Notes under the pieces: model-generated
Told to the model about the DNA's origin: nothing
The model's input: the letters and a program-made list of their open reading frames with translations, nothing else
Database searches by the model: none
Source of the DNA: Fructilactobacillus fructivorans
GTDB lineage: Bacteria; Bacillota; Bacilli; Lactobacillales; Lactobacillaceae
DNA length: 64,000 nt
Assembly: GCF_001434095.1 (NCBI RefSeq)
Contig: NZ_AZDS01000002.1
Span: 186,001 to 250,000 of the forward strand
Reading direction: 5' to 3'
Shown: positions 27,484 to 36,864 of the stretch, piece by piece
How the letters are laid out: the number at the start of each line of letters is the position of its first letter
How positions within the stretch are numbered: position 1 is the stretch's first letter
Program-made: the position numbers and the translations under genes

Positions 27484-28461
27484 ATGAGAAGCCGTCACAT
27501 GGAGAAAGAATCTCATAAGACTCGTAACATCATTATTCTAGTAGTGATTGTAGTGGTTGCCATTGTTTTGGCATTTCTAGGATATGGTGCTTACAAGTAC
27601 AAATCTGCTTCAAATCAAATTAATAAAGCTTATAAGAGTGCCGGCATCAAGAAAACACGGGATACCGACGCCCTATTAAACCACAGAAAGCCAGTCTCAA
27701 TTCTGTTACTTGGAACCGATACTGGGGCCCTTGATCGGAATTACAAGGGTCGAACCGATACCATTATGGTTGCTACTCTTAATCCCGAGACCAAGAAGAT
27801 GACGTTAACTAGTATTCCTCGTGATACTGCCGTTAACATTCCTGGATATCCACAAGATTCACCATCTAAGATTAATGCAGCTTACACCTATGGAAGTGCT
27901 GGAACCGCAATTAAGACGGTTGAAAAGCTATTAAACGTGCCGATTGATTTTTATGCCCTCATTAATATGGGTGGTTTAAAAGAAATTGTGGACCAAGTTG
28001 GTGGAGTAACCATTACGCCAACACTGTCGTTTAGTTACGAAGGCTACACCTTTAAGAAGGGTCAACCAACTAAGATGGACGGAAAAGAAGCACTATCATA
28101 TTCTCGGATGAGATATGACGATCCTGCTGGTGACTATGGTAGAACCATGCGTCAACGTCAGATTCTACAAGCCATTGCGGGTAAGGGTGCTTCGGTATCA
28201 CAATTAATGAACAACGACTTCATTAGTTCCATTGCCAAATCCAGTCAAACAGACTTAAGTTCAAGTGATTTGACGAAACTTGCAGCAGGGTACCGTGAAC
28301 ACGGTGACTTTGTTGATAATCATTTACAGGGTGAGAACCAGATGATTGCGAACTCAGCAATGCAAGTTCCAACGGAAAGTCAACTGCAGCAGACGACTAA
28401 CTTTATTCGAAAGAACCTTGGTTTACCTGCCGCAAAGACTGGAAGCGCAGCTTATCACTAG
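27484..28461 (+). CDS. LytR-CpsA-Psr (LCP) family ligase
   Basis: 325 residues: a basic cytoplasmic start, one membrane helix (about 15-37) and an extracellular LCP domain. L-L-L-G-T-D, the G-R-T-D-T-I-M motif and S-I-P-R-D-T contain the Asp and Arg residues that bind the pyrophosphate of lipid-linked glycans; Y-S-R-M-R lies near residue 203. LCP proteins attach wall teichoic acid or capsular polysaccharide to peptidoglycan. It precedes the exopolysaccharide cluster, so it may anchor that product. AAGGAG lies before the ATG; a second in-frame ATG occurs six codons later. Confidence 0.85.
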   Translation: MRSRHMEKESHKTRNIIILVVIVVVAIVLAFLGYGAYKYKSASNQINKAYKSAGIKKTRDTDALLNHRKPVSILLLGTDTGALDRNYKGRTDTIMVATLNPETKKMTLTSIPRDTAVNIPGYPQDSPSKINAAYTYGSAGTAIKTVEKLLNVPIDFYALINMGGLKEIVDQVGGVTITPTLSFSYEGYTFKKGQPTKMDGKEALSYSRMRYDDPAGDYGRTMRQRQILQAIAGKGASVSQLMNNDFISSIAKSSQTDLSSSDLTKLAAGYREHGDFVDNHLQGENQMIANSAMQVPTESQLQQTTNFIRKNLGLPAAKTGSAAYH

Positions 28462-28478
28462 ATTTAAATAGAAACACG

Positions 28479-28511
28479 ATGTTCTCCTGAGTGTATGAGG
28501 AGAACATTTTG
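28479..28511 (+). terminator. Weak terminator or attenuator between the LCP gene and the EPS cluster
   Basis: ATGTTCTCCT pairs perfectly with AGGAGAACAT but only four T follow, so some read-through into the EPS genes is plausible. No separate promoter is obvious downstream. Confidence 0.55.
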
Positions 28512-28555
28512 GCGTAAAAGGGTAATTAGAACTAAGGATGAAGGAGTCGTGATGC

Positions 28556-29221
28556 ATGGAAGAGAACATAAAGAGAAAGACGATCTGGCTTGACCCTAAA
28601 AAAGTCCAAGATCGCCCCGTCTACTTCACGTGTAAAAGAATATTTGACATTATTGCCAGTTCCCTTGGACTTATTCTATTAAGTCCTTTATTCCTAGTGC
28701 TTAGTATTTTAATTAAGTTTGATGGATCCCATGGAAAGGTCTTTTATACGCAAGAACGGGTTGGATGCAACGGAGATATTTTCAAGATGTATAAGTTCCG
28801 CTCAATGATTCCCAACGCTGACCAAAAATTAGCTGAACTTAAAAAATTTAATGAGGTTGATGGAGCCATGTTTAAGATGAAAGACGACCCCCGGGTTACC
28901 CGAGTTGGTCGTTTTATTCGAAAATATAGTTTGGATGAACTTCCTCAGTTGGTGAACGTCTTGATTGGTGAAATGTCACTAGTGGGACCACGTCCACCAC
29001 TTCCAAAAGAAGTGGCTGAATACACGGAATATGATCGTCAACGTTTATTAGTTAAACCGGGTTGCACTGGCTTGTGGCAGGTAACTGGGCGTAATAACGT
29101 TGGTTTTGATGACATGGTTTATTTAGATATTGTTTATATTATGAATAGTGGTTTCTGGTTTGATCTTAAGATTATATGTAAGACGGTTCAGATTATGGTC
29201 GTGCCAAACGCGGCATATTAA
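28556..29221 (+). CDS. Polyprenyl-phosphate sugar-1-phosphate transferase (priming glycosyltransferase)
   Basis: 221 residues: one N-terminal membrane segment (about 30-50) and the catalytic core of the short WcaJ/PglC-like family. K-M-Y-K-F-R-S-M, S-L-D-E-L-P-Q and V-G-P-R-P-P-L-P-K-E carry the conserved basic and acidic residues. It starts repeat-unit synthesis by moving a sugar phosphate (often galactose or glucose) from UDP-sugar to undecaprenyl phosphate. AAGGAG lies nine bases before the ATG. First gene of the EPS cluster. Confidence 0.9.
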   Translation: MEENIKRKTIWLDPKKVQDRPVYFTCKRIFDIIASSLGLILLSPLFLVLSILIKFDGSHGKVFYTQERVGCNGDIFKMYKFRSMIPNADQKLAELKKFNEVDGAMFKMKDDPRVTRVGRFIRKYSLDELPQLVNVLIGEMSLVGPRPPLPKEVAEYTEYDRQRLLVKPGCTGLWQVTGRNNVGFDDMVYLDIVYIMNSGFWFDLKIICKTVQIMVVPNAAY

Positions 29222-29233
29222 AGGGGTTTAAGG

Positions 29234-30019
29234 ATGAAAATTGCAATTTTGGTGGCAGCACATAAGGATGCTCCTATGCCAAAGGATCGAAGTTTATACC
29301 TACCGGTTCTGGTTGGAGCCGATAAGAACTATCATGGTCAGCAGGGCTTTCAACTTGATAATCAAGGCGAAAACATTTCAGCTAAGAACCCAAACTATAA
29401 TGAACTAACTGCCATCTACTGGGCCTGGGAGAATTTACACAATGTGGATGCCATTGGACTTGTTCACTATCGCCGACTTTTTAGTAAACACCTTGATCGA
29501 TCACTTGATAAGGTTTTGACACAAAAGCAGGTTGAAAAAATGCTTGAAAAAGCACCAGTGATCTTACCCCGTAAGCGTTATTACGTGGTGGAAACGATCT
29601 ATTCTCATTACGTTCATTCTCACTACAAGGAGCCCTTGGAAGAGACACGGAAGGTAATTTCTGCGATTGATCCAGATTACCTCGGAAGTTTTGATAAGGT
29701 CATGCATCGTCGTTCAGCTCATATGTTTAACATGTTTATCATGAAGACAAACTACTTCGATGACTACTGCAAATGGCTTTTTAACATTTTGTTTAACGTC
29801 GAAAAGCGGATCGACATTTCAAACTATTCGGTTCAAGAAGCACGGGTTTTTGGCTATCTATCTGAAGTTTTGATGGATGTCTGGATTGATAAAAATCACG
29901 TTAAGTACACTGAGTGTAACTGGATTCAGATCGGTGACCGGCACCTCGTTAAAAAGGCGTGGGGATTTGTGAAACGGAAATTTTCCAGTAACGTTGGAAA
30001 AGACGAGACACACTACTAG
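29234..30019 (+). CDS. DUF4422 glycosyltransferase
   Basis: 261 residues, soluble. The family pattern is clear: I-L-V-A-A-H-K start, N-P-N-Y-N-E-L-T-A-I-Y-W-A-W, G-L-V-H-Y-R-R and, later, M-F-I-M-K. DUF4422 proteins are found in capsule and EPS clusters and are predicted to add sugars to the growing lipid-linked unit. Thirteen bases separate it from the priming enzyme. Donor and acceptor are not known. Confidence 0.85.
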   Translation: MKIAILVAAHKDAPMPKDRSLYLPVLVGADKNYHGQQGFQLDNQGENISAKNPNYNELTAIYWAWENLHNVDAIGLVHYRRLFSKHLDRSLDKVLTQKQVEKMLEKAPVILPRKRYYVVETIYSHYVHSHYKEPLEETRKVISAIDPDYLGSFDKVMHRRSAHMFNMFIMKTNYFDDYCKWLFNILFNVEKRIDISNYSVQEARVFGYLSEVLMDVWIDKNHVKYTECNWIQIGDRHLVKKAWGFVKRKFSSNVGKDETHY

Positions 30020-30034
30020 AAAGAGGATTCATTA

Positions 30035-30997
30035 ATGACTAACTATGACATTAGTATTATCATGCCAAGTTTTAATTCGGAAAAATCAATTGGAAAAGCG
30101 ATTGATTCCATTTTTAATCAGGAAACTGATTTTAGTTTTGAGCTTTTGGTTATTGATGATGGGTCCTCTGATGACACTGTGAATATTATCAAGTCACGGA
30201 TGCTCCAAAACAAGAGCATCCAACTTTTTTATACTGATCATAAGTATCAGGCTGAGGCCAGAAATCAAGGCATCAAGCATGCCTCTGGGAAATACATCAT
30301 GTTTTCTGACGATGATGATGAGTATTTGCCAGGATACATCCAGGCCATGGGAGAAAAAATTAAAGATATGCAGCTAGTGATTGCGGGAATTGAGAAGCAG
30401 TTTCCCAACGGCCGAGTTGAAGTTGAGGATCAGTCAGTTATGGAAACCGCCACTAGTGACGATCAACTACTTGGTGATTACCTTACTAAAAACCAAGAAA
30501 TGGATGTTGGTTTGTGGAATAAGATTTTTGTTAAAAAGATCATTGATGATAATCACATTCTGATGAGTAACAAGAATTTTTTTGAGGATAGTCTGTTTGT
30601 CCTTCAATATCTGTTAGCGATTAACTGGGAACAGATTGGCTACGTTAATCAGCCAATGTACCTGTTAAATAAGCATGAGGGATCAACGACAAATACATAC
30701 GATCCTGAGTTGTTGGACAAGTGCAATGAGTATATTGATAAGGTAAGTAAGTTAATTGCCAATCGACCTGAGTTAGAAAAGTATTTTAGAAGCTTTAAGG
30801 CACGGATCGACTTGTTTTATGTTCACCGCAATATTTTGAATAATCCGAAGTGGGATGTGCAAGATCAACGCTTAATCCTGCGACCCTTGATTAATTCATC
30901 ATATCTAAAGGAGCTCAGCAAAAAGTATGTAAGTGCAATTATGCTGGCGTTTATGATGCCTAAAACTTACATTAAGTTGTATTCAAAACGAAAGTGA
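30035..30997 (+). CDS. Family 2 glycosyltransferase
   Basis: 320 residues. A GT-A fold is shown by I-I-M-P-S-F-N-S at the start, V-I-D-D-G-S-S-D-D-T near residue 42, and a metal-binding D-x-D region in F-S-D-D-D-D-E near 91. The C-terminal part is helical. It probably extends the EPS repeat unit at the cytoplasmic membrane face. The preceding site is GAGGATT; the gene follows the DUF4422 gene by 15 bases. Confidence 0.87.
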   Translation: MTNYDISIIMPSFNSEKSIGKAIDSIFNQETDFSFELLVIDDGSSDDTVNIIKSRMLQNKSIQLFYTDHKYQAEARNQGIKHASGKYIMFSDDDDEYLPGYIQAMGEKIKDMQLVIAGIEKQFPNGRVEVEDQSVMETATSDDQLLGDYLTKNQEMDVGLWNKIFVKKIIDDNHILMSNKNFFEDSLFVLQYLLAINWEQIGYVNQPMYLLNKHEGSTTNTYDPELLDKCNEYIDKVSKLIANRPELEKYFRSFKARIDLFYVHRNILNNPKWDVQDQRLILRPLINSSYLKELSKKYVSAIMLAFMMPKTYIKLYSKRK

Positions 30998-31006
30998 GGA
31001 TCAGAT

Positions 31007-31843
31007 TTGAATCTAAAATCCTTTATGTACAAGGCATTTAACGATGCAGTCTACATCCCAATTTATCAAATTAAATATAAACGGCAGTTTCAGACTTTAA
31101 AAATTAAGTCAATTGAGCAAACAATTGATGCGATTACGAAGGATCACATTTCCCTTAGTCGCTTTGGTGACGGTGAGTTCAAGTGGATCAATATGACTGG
31201 GCAAGAGTCTTTTGAACATGATTCAAAAGAATTGAGTCAACGGCTTTTAGAGGTTCTTCATTCTGATTTGAAGCGACATGGAATTGGATTACCACAGGCC
31301 TTTAAAAATCCTGATATCATGAACGCCAACAAGTATTGGGAACGTGAAATGGGGATGTACGGTAAACAATGGCTTTCTGATTTAGATTTTTCTAAAATGT
31401 ACTTCAACACTAGTGTGACGCGTCCCTACATGGATTTGAAAGATAAGAAAATTGCTAAGTACGTTTTTGATGAATTTAAAAAGTACGTTTCAAATAAAAG
31501 TATCTTAGTAATCGAAGGTGATCAGACCCATTTTGGTGAGGGAAATGATCTGTTAAGTAGTGCCAGCAGTGTGATGAGATTAGAATGTCCTAGTCACAAT
31601 GCCTTTGAGCAATATGAAACAATTTTGGGTCAGTCTAAGCATGCCATCTTAAATGAAGATCCAGATTTAGTTCTGGCTGCGTTAGGACCAACTGCCACCA
31701 TTCTCTCGTATGATTTAACTAAGATTCTAAACAAACAGGTACTTGATATCGGACATTTTGATGTAGAGTATACTTGGTTCTTAAATGGTGACAAAAAAAG
31801 AACTAAAATTAATGGCAAGGCTGTTAATGAAGTGAAAAGGTAA
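31007..31843 (+). CDS. GT-D fold glycosyltransferase (DUF1792 type)
   Basis: 278 residues. I-S-L-S-R-F-G-D-G-E-F-K-W near residue 45 is the hallmark of the GT-D family first described in streptococcal serine-rich repeat protein glycosylation and also found in EPS clusters; the D-x-E in it is the proposed metal site. The start is TTG with GTGAGGA upstream. Likely adds a hexose to the repeat unit. The acceptor is unknown. Confidence 0.8.
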   Translation: MNLKSFMYKAFNDAVYIPIYQIKYKRQFQTLKIKSIEQTIDAITKDHISLSRFGDGEFKWINMTGQESFEHDSKELSQRLLEVLHSDLKRHGIGLPQAFKNPDIMNANKYWEREMGMYGKQWLSDLDFSKMYFNTSVTRPYMDLKDKKIAKYVFDEFKKYVSNKSILVIEGDQTHFGEGNDLLSSASSVMRLECPSHNAFEQYETILGQSKHAILNEDPDLVLAALGPTATILSYDLTKILNKQVLDIGHFDVEYTWFLNGDKKRTKINGKAVNEVKR

Positions 31844-31902
31844 CTAATACAAGCATGTGATATCTTTTATTGCTTGTACTATTATTCTTTATTATTGTTA
31901 AT

Positions 31903-31925
31903 GAAGTAGAATTATACTTCTTTTT
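31903..31925 (+). terminator. Possible internal terminator in the EPS cluster
   Basis: GAAGTA and TACTTC form a six-base stem followed by five T. An additional TACAAGCA/TGCTTGTA stem lies at 31848-31879. The 180-base gap before glf also holds a GGGG-CACG-CCCC hairpin near 31983, so this gap may set expression of the distal genes. Confidence 0.45.
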
Positions 31926-32023
31926 ATCAATTTACCTAGTGAGTTATTTATACCTTACAGGTGGTAAACAAAACAATTTAAGTGGGGCACGCCCCAATAA
32001 ACTATTACATTTTGGAGGATAAC

Positions 32024-33142
32024 ATGACTGATTATTTAGTGGTTGGTTCAGGATTATTTGGATCAACGTTTGCGTACGAAGCTGCTAAACGTGGTAATCA
32101 CGTTGAGGTAATTGAAAAGCGAGACCACGTTGGTGGTAACATCTATACAAAAGAAGTAGAGGGAATCCAGGTTCATGAATATGGGGCTCACATTTTCCAT
32201 ACCAAGATGAAGGACATCTGGGATTATGTGCACCAGTTTGCTGACTTTAACAACTACGTTAATAGCCCAATTGCCAACTATCATGGCGAGATCTACAACA
32301 TGCCGTTCAACATGAACACCTTCAACAAGTTGTGGGGTGTTAGGACTCCAGCAGAAGCTAAGGCTAAGATTGAGGAACAGAAACGGGATGCTAACATTCC
32401 AGATAGACCAACTAATCTTGAAGAACAAGCTATTTCGTTGGTTGGACCTGATTTATACGAAAAATTAGTTAAAGGTTACACCGAAAAACAGTGGGGAAGA
32501 AAGGCAACTGATCTTCCAGCTTTTATCATTAGAAGAATTCCCGTTCGTTTCATTTATGACAATAACTACTTCAGTGATCCATACCAGGGAATTCCAATTG
32601 GTGGTTATACCCAAATCATTGAAAAGATGCTTGCTAGTGACCTAATCGACGTTAAAACCAATACTGATTTCTTCGATAAGAAGGATGAATACTTAAAATC
32701 TGGCAAACGGATTATCTTTACTGGAATGATCGATCAGTTCTTTGACTATCAACTAGGAGCCCTTGAGTACCGAAGCTTGAAGTTTGATACTGAAGTTAAA
32801 GACGTCGATAATTATCAGGGAAATGCTGTTGTCAATTACACGGACGCTGAAACTCCTTACACCAGAGTGATTGAACACAAACACTTTGAATTTGGTAAGG
32901 GTAACAAACATAAGACGGTAATAACTCATGAATATCCTAAAACTTGGCATCGTGGGGATGAGCCTTATTACCCAATCGATGACAAGAAGAACCGTTCTTT
33001 ATACAAAAAATACGCAGAATTGGCTGCAAAAGATGTGCCTAATGTATTTTTCGGTGGCCGCTTAGGTCAGTACCGATACTACAACATGGATCAGGCCATT
33101 ATGTCAGCTTTGAGATTAGTTAAAAACGAATTTGGTGAATAA
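32024..33142 (+). CDS. glf: UDP-galactopyranose mutase
   Basis: 372 residues. The N-terminal V-V-G-S-G-L-F-G-S-T dinucleotide loop binds FAD; E-K-R-D-H-V-G-G-N-I-Y and Y-G-A-H-I-F-H-T are signature elements, and the C-terminal G-G-R-L-G-Q-Y-R-Y-Y-N-M-D segment is diagnostic. The enzyme converts UDP-galactopyranose to UDP-galactofuranose, so the polysaccharide should contain galactofuranose. The ATG at 32024 with TGGAGGAT upstream is preferred over 31982, which lacks a ribosome site. Confidence 0.95.
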   Translation: MTDYLVVGSGLFGSTFAYEAAKRGNHVEVIEKRDHVGGNIYTKEVEGIQVHEYGAHIFHTKMKDIWDYVHQFADFNNYVNSPIANYHGEIYNMPFNMNTFNKLWGVRTPAEAKAKIEEQKRDANIPDRPTNLEEQAISLVGPDLYEKLVKGYTEKQWGRKATDLPAFIIRRIPVRFIYDNNYFSDPYQGIPIGGYTQIIEKMLASDLIDVKTNTDFFDKKDEYLKSGKRIIFTGMIDQFFDYQLGALEYRSLKFDTEVKDVDNYQGNAVVNYTDAETPYTRVIEHKHFEFGKGNKHKTVITHEYPKTWHRGDEPYYPIDDKKNRSLYKKYAELAAKDVPNVFFGGRLGQYRYYNMDQAIMSALRLVKNEFGE

Positions 33143-33144
33143 AT

Positions 33145-34569
33145 TTGGGTAAAGTAATTAAGAACTATTTGTATAATGCGTCCTATCAACTATTTGTGTT
33201 GATAGTTCCTTTAATAACGACACCTTACTTAGCTCGTGTGCTAGGACCACAGGGAGTCGGAATTAATTCATATACGAATGCTAATATTCAATATTTCATT
33301 ATTTTTGGGAGTGTCGGGGTTGCTCTATACGGAAATCGTCAGATTGCGTACGTGCGCAACAATAAGCAGAAGCTGACTAACACTTTTTATGAAATTTTCT
33401 TTATGCGAATGGTAACAATTGGCGTTGCTTACATTGCATTTTTCATTTTTTTAGCATTAGTTCATCGTTATCATAGTTATTACATTGCCCAATCTTTTTC
33501 ACTACTCGCTGCGGCTTTTGATATTTCTTGGTTCTTTCAAGGAGTTGAGAACTTTGCCGTGACCGTTTTAAGAAATTTCATTGTTAAAATTATTACGCTT
33601 TTCAGTATTTTTGCGTTCGTCAAGTCATACAGTGACTTGTGGTTATACATATTTATACTGTCCATGTCACTTTTAATCGGGAATTTAACCTTGTTCCCAA
33701 GTTTGAGAAAATATCTTGGAAAAGTGGATTGGAAAAACTTTCACTGGTTTAAGCACTTTTGGCCGTCGATGGTGCTTTTTGTTCCGGAGATTGCCACTCA
33801 GATTTATTTGGTTGTCAATAAGACTATGTTAGGTGCCATGACATCCGTCACTGCGGCAGGATATTTTGATCAGTCTGATAAGATCGTGAAATTGTCGCTG
33901 GCGGTTGTTACCGCAACCGGAACCGTGATGCTTCCCCACGTGGCAAATGCCTTTATGCAAGGGAAACACGAGAAGGTTAAAGACTACTTGTATCAAAGTT
34001 TTGAGTTCGTTACTGCCTTGTCGGTTCCAATTGCTTTTGGGATTGCGGCCGTAGCACCCCACTTTGTACCATTATTCTTTAGTCCCAAATTCATGGCAGT
34101 TGTGCCACTGATGATGATTGAATCAATTGTAGTGGTTATGATTGCGTGGAGTAATGCGATTGGGGTTCAGTACCTCGTTCCTACCAATCAAAACAAAGCC
34201 TACAATTATTCCGTTATTATTGGTGCCATTATTAACATTGTAGCCAACGTTCCCTTGATTTTACTGTGGGGAGCGGTTGGAACTGCCGTTGCGACGGTTC
34301 TTTCTGAGGCTTCGGTGACTGGAATTCAGTTATATGCCGTTAAAGACGAGATCGATTTTAGAAAGTTGTACCATGGATTCTTTAAGTACTTCATCGCGGG
34401 TCTTTTGATGTTTGCCATCGTATTCTTACTCAATGCCACTTTAAGAGTTAAGTGGATTAATTTGATCATCGAGGTATTCCTTGGAATCATTGTTTATACG
34501 GCTTTGATTTTCGTTCTGAAGACTAAAGTGTCTAAAGATGTAATTACTATTATCAAAAAGAAGTTTTAA
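33145..34569 (+). CDS. Wzx-type polysaccharide flippase
   Basis: 474 residues with about 12-14 membrane helices, polysaccharide-transporter branch of the MOP superfamily. The N-terminal Y-L-Y-N-A-S-Y-Q-L-F and P-Y-L-A-R-V-L-G-P-x-G-V-G motif is the usual start of the family. It should flip the lipid-linked repeat unit to the outer leaflet. The start is TTG just two bases after the glf stop, suggesting coupling. Confidence 0.9.
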   Translation: MGKVIKNYLYNASYQLFVLIVPLITTPYLARVLGPQGVGINSYTNANIQYFIIFGSVGVALYGNRQIAYVRNNKQKLTNTFYEIFFMRMVTIGVAYIAFFIFLALVHRYHSYYIAQSFSLLAAAFDISWFFQGVENFAVTVLRNFIVKIITLFSIFAFVKSYSDLWLYIFILSMSLLIGNLTLFPSLRKYLGKVDWKNFHWFKHFWPSMVLFVPEIATQIYLVVNKTMLGAMTSVTAAGYFDQSDKIVKLSLAVVTATGTVMLPHVANAFMQGKHEKVKDYLYQSFEFVTALSVPIAFGIAAVAPHFVPLFFSPKFMAVVPLMMIESIVVVMIAWSNAIGVQYLVPTNQNKAYNYSVIIGAIINIVANVPLILLWGAVGTAVATVLSEASVTGIQLYAVKDEIDFRKLYHGFFKYFIAGLLMFAIVFLLNATLRVKWINLIIEVFLGIIVYTALIFVLKTKVSKDVITIIKKKF

Positions 34570-34596
34570 CTTAAAATATTAAGAGGTTATGAGTCA

Positions 34597-35721
34597 ATGA
34601 AAATTGCGTTTGTCAGTGAGGATAAACTAAATGATGTTTCCGTTTGGTCTGGGACTACCAGTAATATTTATGATGTCATTTCCAAACGAAATGAAGTTGT
34701 TTCGGTGCGTCCGTCTGGCATTAAGCTGTTTTGTGGAAAAGTAATTCGTAAGTTTACAAAATGGTTTAAATTACCCGATCTGGAGGCATTTTCCGATGAA
34801 TGGATTGCCAAAGTTGAAGGTAAATCATTAAGCCAAAAATTAAAAAGTCATTCAGACGTTGATTTTATTTTTGTGGCCGCTGAAGATAATTTAATCGAAT
34901 TTCTTCATACTGACATACCAATTGTTTTTTTAAATGATGCAACTTTTAACGAGATGATTAACTACTATTGGTTCCATTTGACGAAAAAACAGATCAATAT
35001 TCATACCCGAATGGATCAAACGACCCTTGATAAGTCAGCATTGATTTTGATGGCGAGTGAATGGGCTAAAAATGATGCGGTGCAAACCTATGGCATTAAC
35101 GAAAGTAAGGTTAAAGTCTTGCCGTTTGGTGCTAATTTGCCCGATCAATTTGTTCCTCATCAACTAGAGGCTGATGATAAGGTGAAGTTATTATTTGTTG
35201 GAGTCGAGTGGGAACGAAAGGGAATGGACGTCATCTGTTCCATGATGGATAAATTAAATGAGAAGTATCCTCATCAATTTGAAATTAATGTTATTGGATT
35301 AAACGGTCTGGATGATCAGAAATTTCCCGACAACATTAAGTTTCATGGATTCGTTTCTAAACACACTGACGCTGGTTTAGACAAGATGATTAAGATTTAT
35401 AATGAAAGTGATATCTTTGTACTGCCCACTAAAGCAGAGTGTGCGGGCATTGCATTTGCTGAAGCCTCCGAATATGGTCTGCCGTCCATCACGTACGATA
35501 CCGGTGGAATTGGGACTTACGTAATTAATGATTACAGTGGTTATCGGTTAAATAGATCGGCAACAGCCATGGATTTTGCTGACACAGTTAGTGATTTGGC
35601 GAATGATCATGAGAAATTGGTTAAGATGTCAAAAAATGCGCGTAGATTGTATAAGACGAAGTTAAATTGGGATGCCTGGGAACATGGCTTTAATAAATTG
35701 ACCCATAAATTTGATAATTAG
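34597..35721 (+). CDS. Family 4 glycosyltransferase
   Basis: 374 residues with a GT-B fold. The C-terminal half shows L-L-F-V-G-V-E-W-E-R-K-G-M-D, F-H-G-F-V-S and the family 4 site D-I-F-V-L-P-T-K-A-E-C-A-G-I-A-F-A-E-A, where the Glu pair (E-x7-E) binds the nucleotide sugar. Cytoplasmic, retaining mechanism. GAGGTTATG precedes the ATG region. Part of the EPS operon. Confidence 0.88.
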   Translation: MKIAFVSEDKLNDVSVWSGTTSNIYDVISKRNEVVSVRPSGIKLFCGKVIRKFTKWFKLPDLEAFSDEWIAKVEGKSLSQKLKSHSDVDFIFVAAEDNLIEFLHTDIPIVFLNDATFNEMINYYWFHLTKKQINIHTRMDQTTLDKSALILMASEWAKNDAVQTYGINESKVKVLPFGANLPDQFVPHQLEADDKVKLLFVGVEWERKGMDVICSMMDKLNEKYPHQFEINVIGLNGLDDQKFPDNIKFHGFVSKHTDAGLDKMIKIYNESDIFVLPTKAECAGIAFAEASEYGLPSITYDTGGIGTYVINDYSGYRLNRSATAMDFADTVSDLANDHEKLVKMSKNARRLYKTKLNWDAWEHGFNKLTHKFDN

Positions 35722-35741
35722 GTGGAATTTAAAGGAGTTTA

Positions 35742-36782
35742 GTGGAACTGATGAAAAAATTGATTATTGATGTGGTCCGTTCGAAGGCTAACGATGGAAT
35801 TGGTAAGCCCAAAGAAGACATTAATGAAGTCCTTGAAAACGATTATGGTTTTCAAATGGCTTACTTAAAACAATTCAAATATGGAAAGTTTGATCGCCAT
35901 TTTTTGATCAATTATCGGATCAACAAACTTGATAAATATCACTTAAAATCAACTGATGTAATTGTCATTCAATACCCCATTTACTCTGGAAAACAGTTTG
36001 AAGAAACCCTCTTGAGATATCTCAATGATCGACGGGTTAAGACGGTGGCTGTCATTCACGACATCGATTCGTTACGTTTTCCTAATAGTACTTTCAAAAC
36101 GGTCAAAGATGAGGCCGAGTTTTTAAATAACTTTACAGCGGTAATTTCACCCAATAGCACCATGTCAGATACATTGAGGGAAAATGGCTTAAACGTTCCG
36201 TGTGTTGACCTTGAAATCTTTGATTATTTTTCTGATGTTCATAGTAAAAAGAATGGGATTAAGTACAAGGATGAGATCACCTTCGCTGGAAACCTGAATA
36301 AATCTGTTTTCTTAAAATATTTAGAGGTTCCTGAGGACATTCAATTTGATGTCTTTGGTAATATTGATGATCCAGAAACGTTAAATTCTTCCTTGAAGTA
36401 CATGGGAAGCGTTTCTCCAGATGTGTTATCGAAAAAGTTAGGCCATGGTTATGGACTAGTATGGGATGGTAACAGTGTGGATAGTATGGAAGGTAAGATT
36501 GGTGACTATCTACGATACAATAATCCTTACAAGGCTTCATCATATCTGAGCGCTGGCATGCCAGTGATTGTCTGGGAGGAGTCAGCAATTGCTAAATTCG
36601 TTGAAGAACATCATGTTGGATTAGCGGTGGATTCAATCGCTGACCTGGCAATGTCTTTGAAACGAGTAACTGATGGTGAATTCAATCAAATGGTCGATAA
36701 TGCTCATGCAATTTCAGCGAAGTTACACGATGGTTTCTACACTAAACAGGCTTTTGATAAGGTATTTGATAAAATTAAATAA
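35742..36782 (+). CDS. Galactofuranosyltransferase-like sugar transferase
   Basis: 346 residues, GT-B type. V-I-V-I-Q-Y-P-I-Y-S-G near 75, V-A-V-I-H-D-I-D-S-L-R near 110 and the C-terminal Y-N-N-P-Y-K-A-S-S-Y-L-S-A-G-M-P-V-I segment match enzymes often annotated as beta-1,6-galactofuranosyltransferases (WbbI-like). A UDP-galactofuranose source, glf, is in the same cluster, supporting the role. Two starts are possible, GTG 35742 and ATG 35751; AAGGAG is 4 or 13 bases away, so neither is ideal. Confidence 0.75.
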   Translation: MELMKKLIIDVVRSKANDGIGKPKEDINEVLENDYGFQMAYLKQFKYGKFDRHFLINYRINKLDKYHLKSTDVIVIQYPIYSGKQFEETLLRYLNDRRVKTVAVIHDIDSLRFPNSTFKTVKDEAEFLNNFTAVISPNSTMSDTLRENGLNVPCVDLEIFDYFSDVHSKKNGIKYKDEITFAGNLNKSVFLKYLEVPEDIQFDVFGNIDDPETLNSSLKYMGSVSPDVLSKKLGHGYGLVWDGNSVDSMEGKIGDYLRYNNPYKASSYLSAGMPVIVWEESAIAKFVEEHHVGLAVDSIADLAMSLKRVTDGEFNQMVDNAHAISAKLHDGFYTKQAFDKVFDKIK

Positions 36783-36792
36783 AACAAATCAA

Positions 36793-36852
36793 AAACGACG
36801 TGTTAATCTATTAGTTAATATTAACTAATGACTATCACGTCGTTATTTTTTT
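36793..36852 (+). terminator. Terminator at the end of the main EPS operon
   Basis: AACGACGTG and CACGTCGTT enclose an inner TTAGTTAATATTAACTAA palindrome, and seven T follow. Confidence 0.8.
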
Positions 36853-36864
36853 AGGAGTGATTGT